DNA from: Alphaproteobacteria bacterium
GTDB taxonomy: Bacteria > Pseudomonadota > Alphaproteobacteria > TMED109
NCBI GenBank assembly: GCA_021296265.1
Contig: JAGWAT010000012.1
Location: 1-51,981 of the forward strand
Length of the DNA: 51,981 bases
Reading direction: 5' to 3'
Shown: piece after piece, positions 45,127 to 51,981 of the stretch
How positions within the stretch are numbered: position 1 is the first letter of the stretch
Layout of the letters: each line of letters starts with the position of its first letter
The notes under the pieces: generated by a model
Database searches by the model: none
What the model saw: only the letters and a program-made list of their open reading frames with translations
What the model was told of the DNA's origin: nothing
Made by a program: the position numbers and the translations under genes

Positions 45127-47912
45127 ACGGCTTCTCGGCAGCGACCACACAGCTCGTCCGGCGTCTCTCCTACTTCAGGCAGCACGCGCCAGCACCGGGC
45201 GCATTTCTTCCCGTCGGCCGCAGTGGCATGGACGGCGATTCCTGGAATGGTCGGGTCGCGATAGGCGTCTGCCGGTGCTGGCTCTTCGCTCAACGTGATT
45301 CGGGACGCGATCGCCAGTTCCGCCAAGTCGTGGGAGGCAATGTCGGAGAGCAGGTCGGGGTCCGCGTGCACACAGGCCTGCGCTTCCAGGCTCGAGCCGA
45401 TCGTACGGTTGCGCCGCATGATCTCGAGCGCGCTGGTAATGAGGTTTCGAACCCGTCGCATCCTGGTGAACGAGCTGGCAAGGGCGTCGTTTCGCCAACT
45501 CTCCGGAATTTCCGGGAACGTGCGCAGGTGCACGCTCTCGGTCTTGCCGGGATGGCGTTCCAGCCATGCTTCTTCCGCCGTGAAGCACAGCACCGGCGCC
45601 AACCAGGCCGTCAGGATGTCGTGGAGAAGGAGAAGCGTCGAGCGCGCGGCCCGTCGGCGCACGGAGTCGCTCCGGTCACAGTAGAGCGAGTCCTTGCGGA
45701 CATCGAAGTAGAAGGAAGAAAGGTCATTGGCGCAAAAATTGTGGAGTGCCCGATAAAACGCCTGAAAGTCGTACGCGGCGAACGCGTCAGCCCGGACGCG
45801 CTCCAGCTCGTAGAGGCGGTGCAGGACCCAGCGCTCGAGGTCGGGCATGGCAGCCGCATTGATCTGTTCCGCATCGGTGAAGCCGGCCAGGTTGCCGAGC
45901 GCGAAGCGGAAGGTGTTCCGGAAACGACGGTAGGCATCCGAAATGCCGGCGAGGACCTGATCGCCGATCCGGAGGTCGCCGGTGCTGTCGCTCATCGCGA
46001 CCCAGAGCCGCAGGATGTCCGCTCCCTGTGTGTCGTTGATCTCCTGCGGGCGCACGACATTGCCGGCGCTCTTCGACATCTTGCGGCCGTCCCCGTCGAG
46101 GACGAACCCGTGCGTGAGGACGCTGCGGTACGGCGCCTGTCCCCGGGTGCCACAACTTGCGAGCAGCGAGCTGTGGAACCAGCCGCGATGCTGGTCGGTG
46201 CCTTCGAGGTACAGGTCCGCCGGCCAGTGCTGGTCCGGATTGTTCTCGAGCACGAACGAGTGGGTGCAGCCCGAATCGAACCACACGTCCAGGATGTCAC
46301 TCGTACGTTCGTAGTCGTCCGGCTCGCGGTCCGGCCCCAGGAACTCCGAAGGCGGCCGCGTGAACCAGGCGTCGGCACCCTCCGCCGCGACGGCCTCGAC
46401 GACCCGGTCGAGTATGGCGGAATCCCGGAGCGGTTCACGTGTCCGGCGGTCAACAAAGACCGGTATCGGCACCCCCCAGGCGCGCTGCCGTGAGACGCAC
46501 CAGTCCGGTCGGTGTTCGATCATCCCCCGGATGCGGTTTCGCGAGCCGCCAGGGATCCATTCGGTGGCATCGATGGCAGCCAGCGCCTTGGCTCTCAGCC
46601 CATGGGATTCCATGCTGATGAACCACTGCTGGGTGGCGCGGTAGATCACCGGCTGCTTGGATCGCCAGGAGTGCGGATAGCTGTGGACGTGCCGTTCCGT
46701 GGCAAGGAGCTTTCCGCGCTCGCCGAGAGCCCCCAGTATGGGTTTGTCGGCCTTGAAGACGTGGATTCCGGCGAACTGCGGGACGCTGTCGCTGTACCGG
46801 CCGTCATCGCCGACGTACTCGGTGACCTCGAGGCCCGCGCGCAGGCCTAGCTCGAAGTCGTCGTCGCCATGGGCCGGAGCAACGTGGACCAGCCCGGTAC
46901 CTTGATCCGTGCCCACGAAGTGGCCGGCATGAAGCGGCACGGGATGGTCGTACCCGGCAATCGGATGCGAGCAGACGGTACCTTCGAGCGTTGCGCCGCG
47001 CAGCGAGGCTAGCGGCTCGAACGCGTGGATGCCGGCGGTCGCCGTAACTGCCGGGACCCTGGCCGCTGCCACCACCAGCCGATCGCCCGGCCGGGCCGTG
47101 GAAGTCGGGTCGCTTTGCTGCACTTCGAGGACCGTGTAGTCGATGTCGGTGCCGAACGCGATGGCCCGGTTGGCAGGCAGCGTCCAGGGCGTGGTAGTCC
47201 AGATCACCACATCGGCCCCCGCCAGAGCGGGCGTCGCGGTCTCCGCAATCGGAAATCGAACAAAAACGGCCGTCGACGTGATGTCCCGGTACTCGACCTC
47301 GGCCTCGGCCAGCGCGGTCCGTTCCACAGGCGACCACATGACCGGTTTCAGGCCCCGGTAGAGGCTGCCTTCGAGCAAGAACTTCCCGATCTCCCGAACG
47401 ATCTGGGCCTCGGCCCGGAAATCCATCGTGAGGTAGCGTCCGGCCCAGTCGCCAAGGACGAAGAGCCGCCGGAAATCGTCCATCTGGACGCCGATCCACT
47501 TTTCGGCGAAGGCCCGGCACTCGCGACGGAACTGCTCGATCGGCACCTCTTCGCGGGACTGTTTGCGCTTTCGGTATTCCTGCTCGATCTGCCATTCGAT
47601 GGGGAGGCCATGGCAGTCCCACCCCGGGATGTAATGGGCGTCGAATCCCGCCATCTGACGCGTACGGTTGACAAGGTCCTTGAGAATCTTGTTCAGCGCG
47701 GTGCCGATGTGGATCTGGCCATTGGCGTACGGCGGTCCGTCGTGAAGGATGTACTTCGGTCGCCCCTTGGCGGATGCGCGCAGACGGGCCCAGAGGTCCA
47801 TCGCTTCCCAACGCGCGATCATCTCCGGCTCGCGCGCCGCCAGCTTCGCGCGCATAGGGAAGCCGGTGCTCGGCAGGAACAGGGTGTCGCGGTATTCGGG
47901 TCGCGAACTCAT
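45123..47912 (-). CDS. ileS: isoleucyl-tRNA synthetase
   Basis: A 929-residue class I synthetase. The HIGH region is DGPPYANGQIHIGTALNK, the KMSKS loop is KMSKSAGN, and the CP1 editing domain lies between (TTPWTLPANRAIAFG and the later HGDDDFELG). The C-terminal zinc site is CARCW with a later CGRC. The ATG at 47912 overlaps the ribF stop as ATGA, and the end overlaps lspA, so ribF-ileS-lspA is one coupled unit. Confidence 0.97.
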   Translation of the reverse strand: MSSRPEYRDTLFLPSTGFPMRAKLAAREPEMIARWEAMDLWARLRASAKGRPKYILHDGPPYANGQIHIGTALNKILKDLVNRTRQMAGFDAHYIPGWDCHGLPIEWQIEQEYRKRKQSREEVPIEQFRRECRAFAEKWIGVQMDDFRRLFVLGDWAGRYLTMDFRAEAQIVREIGKFLLEGSLYRGLKPVMWSPVERTALAEAEVEYRDITSTAVFVRFPIAETATPALAGADVVIWTTTPWTLPANRAIAFGTDIDYTVLEVQQSDPTSTARPGDRLVVAAARVPAVTATAGIHAFEPLASLRGATLEGTVCSHPIAGYDHPVPLHAGHFVGTDQGTGLVHVAPAHGDDDFELGLRAGLEVTEYVGDDGRYSDSVPQFAGIHVFKADKPILGALGERGKLLATERHVHSYPHSWRSKQPVIYRATQQWFISMESHGLRAKALAAIDATEWIPGGSRNRIRGMIEHRPDWCVSRQRAWGVPIPVFVDRRTREPLRDSAILDRVVEAVAAEGADAWFTRPPSEFLGPDREPDDYERTSDILDVWFDSGCTHSFVLENNPDQHWPADLYLEGTDQHRGWFHSSLLASCGTRGQAPYRSVLTHGFVLDGDGRKMSKSAGNVVRPQEINDTQGADILRLWVAMSDSTGDLRIGDQVLAGISDAYRRFRNTFRFALGNLAGFTDAEQINAAAMPDLERWVLHRLYELERVRADAFAAYDFQAFYRALHNFCANDLSSFYFDVRKDSLYCDRSDSVRRRAARSTLLLLHDILTAWLAPVLCFTAEEAWLERHPGKTESVHLRTFPEIPESWRNDALASSFTRMRRVRNLITSALEIMRRNRTIGSSLEAQACVHADPDLLSDIASHDLAELAIASRITLSEEPAPADAYRDPTIPGIAVHATAADGKKCARCWRVLPEVGETPDELCGRCREAV

Positions 47913-48877
47913 GCCGCCGCCTCCTCTGGAGGTCCCACCTCGGCCGTGATGGCCCGGGTGTGGCTGACATCCTGCGCCATGGCCGCGATCAGGGCGTTCG
48001 CGTTGGCGAACCTCCGCTCAGGGCGGATCCTGCGCGAGAACGCTACTCGCAGACGCCGCCCGTACAGGTTGCCCTGGAAGCCAAGGACGTGCGCCTCCAG
48101 GATCCGGTCCGTGCCCGCGAACTGCGGCCTGGTGCCGGTGCTGATGGCTGTCGGCAGCCAGCCGCGCTCCGGCTGGTCCTCGACCCGTGCCCACCCTGCG
48201 TAAATGCCGTCGAGCGGCGCCAGCTGAGACAGGTAGTGGAGATTCGCGGTCGGGAAACCGAGCCTTCGGCCCCGTGCCTGGCCGCGCCGAACGCGTCCCT
48301 CGACCTCGAAGGACGCCCCCAGGGCGCGGGCCGCCTCGTCGACGCGTCCCTCGGAAACGGCCAGCCGAATCGCGGTCGACCCGAAGGCTGTCCCCGCCTC
48401 GTCGGTGACCGGGTCGACGACGGTTAGGCCCATACCCGCCCGGGAGGCGAACTGCGCGAGCTGGTCGGCGTCGCCCGTCCGTCCCGCGCCGAAACGGAAG
48501 TCATGCCCGACCACGAGGTGCCTCACGGCAAGGGCACGGACCAGCACTTCCTCCATGAACGTGTCTGCACTCAGCGCCGCGAAGGCTCGCGAGAAGTGCT
48601 GGACATAGAGGATGTCGACACCGGTTCCCGCAAGCTTGCGCACCTTGCCGCGCAGCGGGGTCAGGCGGCCAGGCGCCGATTCGGGCCTGAGGACGGCAGC
48701 CGGGTGCGGTTCGAACGTCAGGACGGCACTCCGGGCGTCGCCCGTTCCGCCCGGGGTCCGGCAGGCAATGGCCAGCAGTTCTTGATGCCCGAGATGAACG
48801 CCATCGAAGTTGCCGAGGGCGACCACTTGGCCCTGGCGTGAGGCGGGGCGTCCCGGCTGCACGCGGACGAGTTCCAT
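47909..48877 (-). CDS. ribF: bifunctional riboflavin kinase/FAD synthetase
   Basis: A 322-residue enzyme that makes FMN and then FAD. The N-terminal FMN adenylyltransferase has GNFDGVHLGHQELL and VGHDFRFGAGR; STAIRLAVSEG and the C-terminal riboflavin kinase RLGFPTANL complete it. ATG at 48877 was chosen over the GTG two codons earlier. It is the first gene of the ribF-ileS-lspA unit. No FMN riboswitch is seen upstream, as expected for ribF. Confidence 0.95.
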   Translation of the reverse strand: MELVRVQPGRPASRQGQVVALGNFDGVHLGHQELLAIACRTPGGTGDARSAVLTFEPHPAAVLRPESAPGRLTPLRGKVRKLAGTGVDILYVQHFSRAFAALSADTFMEEVLVRALAVRHLVVGHDFRFGAGRTGDADQLAQFASRAGMGLTVVDPVTDEAGTAFGSTAIRLAVSEGRVDEAARALGASFEVEGRVRRGQARGRRLGFPTANLHYLSQLAPLDGIYAGWARVEDQPERGWLPTAISTGTRPQFAGTDRILEAHVLGFQGNLYGRRLRVAFSRRIRPERRFANANALIAAMAQDVSHTRAITAEVGPPEEAAA

Positions 48878-48883
48878 GAGCAC

Positions 48884-49132
48884 TCACGGTCCAGAACCGA
48901 AAGGGGGACCGGCACTATAGGGGCTTAGGTTGTTGGCTAGCCAGTCGCCGGCACGGGATCGCCACCAACCAGGGAATTGGCGTGGGCCGACGGCGTTGCA
49001 GGGCGCCGTGCCCGGCATGGCAGCCGCAGCAGGGAGCAGCTGCATCAGTCTGAGGGCTAATATGACGCGGCCGCGTCCCGCGGCCACGCGGCGCGGAAGA
49101 CGGATCCGCGGTGCCGGGTCCAACGACGCTCG
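48884..49132. other. divergent spacer between ribF and kdsB
   Basis: A 249-base region between divergent genes that should hold promoters for both. A perfect 10-base palindrome TGGCTAGCCA lies at 48935-48944, about where a -35 element for ribF would be. No gene was seen. Confidence 0.35.
48915..48920 (-). promoter_or_regulatory. candidate -10 box of the ribF operon
   Basis: The minus strand reads TATAGT, about 38 bases before the ribF ATG. The matching -35 is poor (TGGCTA at 18 bases) and overlaps the palindrome at 48935-48944. Confidence 0.35.
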
Positions 49133-49885
49133 ATGACTGGGAAAGGTATCTCCTCGCGCATGCGCCCGATCGTGATCATTCCGGCTCGCATGGCGGCGAG
49201 CCGCTTGCCCGGCAAGCCGCTCGCGGACATCGGCGGGGTGCCGATGGTGGTGCGCGTGTTGCGGCGGGCGGAGGCAGCGGCAGTCGGCGAGGCGGCAATC
49301 GCCTGTTGCGATCCGGAAGTAGCGGACGCGGTCATGGCCGCGGGGGGGCGGGCCGTCATGACCAAACCCGACCACGCTTCGGGGTCGGATCGGGTGTGGG
49401 AAGCGTGGCAGGTACTCGATCCGGCAGGGGATTGCGACGTCGCGATCAACCTGCAGGGAGATCTGCCTGATATTGCCCCCGACATGATCCGCCAGGTGCT
49501 CGCGCCACTACAGGTGGAGGCTGTCGATGTCGGGACGCTGGTGGCGCCCCTCGGCCCCGGTGAGCGCGATGACCCGGCGGTGGTGAAGGCGCATCTCGCG
49601 ACGTCGAGACCGGGTGCAACTGCGACGATCACCACGTTTTCGCGAAAGGCATCCGCGCCGGATGACCGCCTTCGGCACCATGTCGGGATTTATGCGTGGC
49701 GCCGCCCGGCCCTGGGCGAGTTCGTGACGTTGCCTGCCAGCGAGCGCGAACAGGCCTTGCGCCTCGAACAGCTCAGGGCGCTGGACAATGGGATGCGGAT
49801 CGATGGCGCACTGGTTGACGCGGCCCCGGCCGGGATTGACACTCCCGCCGATCTGGAATCAGTGCGCCGCCGTCTGGACGCCTGA
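49133..49885 (+). CDS. kdsB: 3-deoxy-manno-octulosonate cytidylyltransferase
   Basis: A 250-residue CMP-KDO synthetase that activates KDO for lipid A attachment. IPARMAASRLPGKPLADIGG is the nucleotide-binding signature, SGSDRVWEA and INLQGDLPDI follow, and YAWRRPALGEFVTLPA is near the sugar site. The listed ATG gives nine extra residues; the ATG at 49160, with GAAAGG 13 bases upstream, is an equally likely start. It precedes pheA on the same strand. Confidence 0.95.
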   Translation: MTGKGISSRMRPIVIIPARMAASRLPGKPLADIGGVPMVVRVLRRAEAAAVGEAAIACCDPEVADAVMAAGGRAVMTKPDHASGSDRVWEAWQVLDPAGDCDVAINLQGDLPDIAPDMIRQVLAPLQVEAVDVGTLVAPLGPGERDDPAVVKAHLATSRPGATATITTFSRKASAPDDRLRHHVGIYAWRRPALGEFVTLPASEREQALRLEQLRALDNGMRIDGALVDAAPAGIDTPADLESVRRRLDA

Positions 49886-49937
49886 CCCCGGGCGTTGTTC
49901 CGCGGCACCGTCGCCGCTCCGCTAACCGGCGTTGCCA

Positions 49938-50789
49938 ATGGATCGGCCTTTGCAAATTGCGTTTCAAGGCGAGCTCGGCGCGCACTCGCACATGGCGTGC
50001 CTCGACGTGTTCCCGGATTCCGAGGTCGTTCCGTGCCCGGCGTTCGAGGACTGCTTCCAGGAGGTGCACGGTGGTCGCGCGGACCGCGCGGTTATTCCCG
50101 TCGACAACTCTGCAGCCGGGCGGGTCGCCGACATTCACCGGCTGCTGCCTGCGTCGGGTCTCCACATCATTGGTGAGCATTTCGCCAGCATCAGCCATCA
50201 TCTCATGGCACCGGTCGGGACCACGCTCGGCGGCATCCGGCAAGCGGCCAGCCATTTCCATGCGCTCAGCCAGTGCCGGAAATTCCTGCAGGCCAACGGG
50301 ATTGAGCCGTTCCTGTTCGAGGACACGGCCGGCGCGGCCCGTCATATCGCCGAGGGGGACAGTCGCGCACAGGCGGCCATTGCATCCGAGCTCGCGGCCG
50401 AGTTGTACGGCTTGGAAATCGTTGCGCGCGCGATCGAGGATGATCCCGGCAACACGACCCGCTTTCTGGTGCTCGGCCTCGAGTCGATCGAACCCGAGGC
50501 CAATTGCCAGCACACGATTACCTCGCTGGTGTTCCGGGTCCGCAATATCCCTGCGGCGCTGTACAAGGCGCTTGGCGGGTTCGCCACGAATCGCGTCAAC
50601 ATGCTCAAGCTCGAAAGTTTCATGGCGGATGGTTCGTTTGCCTCGGCCGAGTTCTACGCGGACATCGAGGGGCATCCGGAGCACCCCAATGTGGCGCTGG
50701 CACTGGAAGAACTCGGCTTCTTCTCTCGGAGCGTTCGGGTGCTCGGGGTCTATCCGGCGTCGAAGTTCCGCCGCGATGAGCCTGCCTGA
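49938..50789 (+). CDS. pheA: prephenate dehydratase
   Basis: A 283-residue monofunctional prephenate dehydratase converting prephenate to phenylpyruvate for phenylalanine synthesis. IAFQGELGAHSHMA opens the catalytic domain, VIPVDNSAAGRV is the substrate loop, and DPGNTTRFLVLG carries the catalytic threonine. The C-terminal ACT domain (SLVFRVRNIPAALYKAL, then VNMLKLESFM) binds phenylalanine for feedback inhibition. The ATG at 49938 is preferred to a TTG two codons earlier. No chorismate mutase domain is present. Confidence 0.95.
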   Translation: MDRPLQIAFQGELGAHSHMACLDVFPDSEVVPCPAFEDCFQEVHGGRADRAVIPVDNSAAGRVADIHRLLPASGLHIIGEHFASISHHLMAPVGTTLGGIRQAASHFHALSQCRKFLQANGIEPFLFEDTAGAARHIAEGDSRAQAAIASELAAELYGLEIVARAIEDDPGNTTRFLVLGLESIEPEANCQHTITSLVFRVRNIPAALYKALGGFATNRVNMLKLESFMADGSFASAEFYADIEGHPEHPNVALALEELGFFSRSVRVLGVYPASKFRRDEPA

Positions 50790-50829
50790 GCGAAACTAGG
50801 CGCCCCCACTGGAAGGACCGCGGACTGCG

Positions 50830-50852
50830 CGGCGTCTCCGTGCGAGGCGCCG
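50830..50852. terminator. hairpin between convergent pheA and nudC
   Basis: CGGCGTCTC (50830-50838) pairs with GAGGCGCCG (50844-50852), nine pairs including one G-T, around a five-base loop. It lies between the two convergent stops and can serve both strands. Confidence 0.55.
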
Positions 50853-50856
50853 GGCG

Positions 50857-51774
50857 TCATCCTTCTCCGAGCCATTCTTCCACGAGCCGGCGCGCGATCG
50901 ACACCTTGCCGGGCAACCGAAACGTTTCATCCTCAGGGCTGGCACGCAGTTCCGCGCGCGTGAACCAGCAGGCCTGTTCCAGCTCGTCGGTGTCGATGTG
51001 CAGCTGATCGTCCGCGACCTCGGCCCGAAATCCGAGCATCAGCGACGACGGAAACGGCCACGGCTGGGAGTGACGGTACTCGGGACGGCCCACGACGCGC
51101 AGCCCTACTTCTTCCGCGACCTCGCGGACAACCGTTTCTTCCATGCTCTCGCCGATCTCGACGAAGCCCGCGAGCGTGGAGTGCATGCCGGGGGGCCACG
51201 TCGCTTGGCGGCCCAGCAGACAGCGGTCCTGATACGTCACCAGCATGATGACCGCCGGGTCGACCCGCGGAAACCAGCGCTGGCCGCAGGCGGGCCGATT
51301 ACAGATGCGCGCATGCCCGGCGTCGACGGATGAGGTCGGCGATCCGCATTTGCCGCACCAGCGCGCCCGCCGATGCCAGAAGAGCAACCCGCGGGCGGCC
51401 GCCATGATCGCCCCGTCGTCGCGCGTGACCAGCGGCGCCAGGGACCGCAGGTCAGCGAACACGCCGCCGCTCCCGGCCAGGATGCCCGCGAGCGGGTCAT
51501 CGGCCGCCGAGATGTCGCAGGCATAGTGCGGCACGGCGTCGCGTTCGCCCAGGAAGACGGTGTCGTCTGCCGTCTTCACGAGCCGCCGGGCAACGGCACC
51601 CTGCTGCCACAGCGGCAGCGGGGTGCGTTCATCCTGCACGTGATGACGGTTGCGCCAGAGCGCGAGCACACGTACGTCGCGGCCGGAGTGCACGGCATCC
51701 AGCCAACCGGCCTCCGCGCGCCGGGAGTGGGCCCGATGGAGGGGGTATCCGCTGTAGAAGTTGGTGGCAGGCAT
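50857..51774 (-). CDS. nudC: NAD(+) diphosphatase / decapping NudC
   Basis: A 305-residue Nudix hydrolase that splits NADH and can remove NAD caps from RNA. The zinc ribbon is formed by WCGKCG and the later C/C pair in CNRPACGQRW; the Nudix box is GFVEIGESMEETVVREVAEE-G, complete with its REVAEEVG core; SQPWPFPSSLMLGF is the NADH pyrophosphatase signature. ATG at 51774 (MPATNFYSGYPLHRA) was chosen because similarity begins there; the frame continues to 51816. Confidence 0.94.
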   Translation of the reverse strand: MPATNFYSGYPLHRAHSRRAEAGWLDAVHSGRDVRVLALWRNRHHVQDERTPLPLWQQGAVARRLVKTADDTVFLGERDAVPHYACDISAADDPLAGILAGSGGVFADLRSLAPLVTRDDGAIMAAARGLLFWHRRARWCGKCGSPTSSVDAGHARICNRPACGQRWFPRVDPAVIMLVTYQDRCLLGRQATWPPGMHSTLAGFVEIGESMEETVVREVAEEVGLRVVGRPEYRHSQPWPFPSSLMLGFRAEVADDQLHIDTDELEQACWFTRAELRASPEDETFRLPGKVSIARRLVEEWLGEG

Positions 51775-51900
51775 AGGCGGGATGAAGCTACCGGAAGGAG
51801 GGAAGCGTGCAAGCATCGTGAGCCAGCAGCCGCGGGCCGTCTACGTTCCCGTCCGCCCCTGACCGCCGCGCCACCGGCATCACGGGGCGACGGCGTCCGG

Positions 51901-51906
51901 TATAGT
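51901..51906 (+). promoter_or_regulatory. candidate -10 box before the edge gene
   Basis: TATAGT lies 38 bases before the GTG of the partial gene at the right edge. No good -35 was found. Confidence 0.3.
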
Positions 51907-51944
51907 CGAAAACGGCCTGACGCGGGCCGGAATGCGAGGTTCGC

Positions 51945-51981
51945 GTGACAGAAACTGGCGGCTTGCTGGAGCTTGACACGG
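51945..51981 (+). CDS. start of a gene cut off by the window edge
   Basis: A GTG at 51945 with GAGG five bases upstream and a -10-like TATAGT before it opens a frame reading MTETGGLLELDT up to the edge. Twelve residues are too few to name a product. The gene is divergent from nudC. Confidence 0.45.
   Translation, partial: MTETGGLLELDT

Overview
This window looks like chromosomal DNA from an alphaproteobacterium, probably an uncultured or little-studied lineage. The evidence is alphaproteobacterial gene order: tsaE-amgK-murU-addB-addA, ptsN-rpoN-lptB-lptA-lptC-kdsD-rnd, short HprK with EIIA and HPr, ileS-lspA-DUF3035 lipoprotein, and kdsB-pheA near nudC. KdsB, KdsD and LptABC show a Gram-negative with KDO-containing lipopolysaccharide. 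Most of the window is very GC-rich. The far left end (about 1-1180) and the operon at 11269-13758 are visibly less so. I saw no rRNA, tRNA, CRISPR array, insertion sequence or phage gene.

Layout. (1) 293-11099, all minus: ahcY, tsaE, amgK, murU, addB, addA, then an FkbM methyltransferase. Most junctions overlap. The run combines S-adenosylhomocysteine recycling, tRNA t6A synthesis, MurNAc salvage and double-strand-break repair. (2) 11269-13758, plus: three translationally coupled genes for a sialidase-like exported protein and two multi-pass membrane proteins of unknown function. This is the best candidate here for an undescribed system. (3) 14074-20828, all minus: rnd, kdsD, lptC, lptA, lptB, rpoN, ptsN, hprK, EIIA, HPr. 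It links RNA decay, KDO synthesis, LPS transport, sigma-54 and a regulatory PTS. (4) 20987-28406, minus: a TrpB2-type enzyme, lepA, pheT, pheS, rplT, rpmI. (5) 28582-36258: an aldehyde dehydrogenase overlapping a TPR protein (plus), a MOFRL-family glycerate kinase (minus), and a 1157-residue fused 2-oxoacid:ferredoxin oxidoreductase (plus). (6) 36294-43703, minus: a LolA-like periplasmic protein and an outer-membrane beta-barrel, then ispA, hpnC, hpnD and hpnE, which make squalene from isoprenyl diphosphates. (7) 44096-48877, minus: ribF, ileS, lspA and an acidic lipoprotein. (8) 49133-51981: kdsB and pheA (plus), nudC (minus), and the first codons of one more plus-strand gene cut by the window edge.

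Functionally most of the window is housekeeping: envelope biogenesis, translation, repair, nucleotide and cofactor metabolism. The more unusual parts are the sialidase-like membrane operon with an inverted repeat in its upstream region, the FkbM gene where trxA often sits, the squalene genes next to a beta-barrel/LolA-like pair with no transporter in sight, a duplicated hydrophobic/acidic module in the DUF3035-type lipoprotein, and a small reading frame that fits exactly between hpnC and hpnD. All functions are assigned by reading motifs and gene order; no database search was run.
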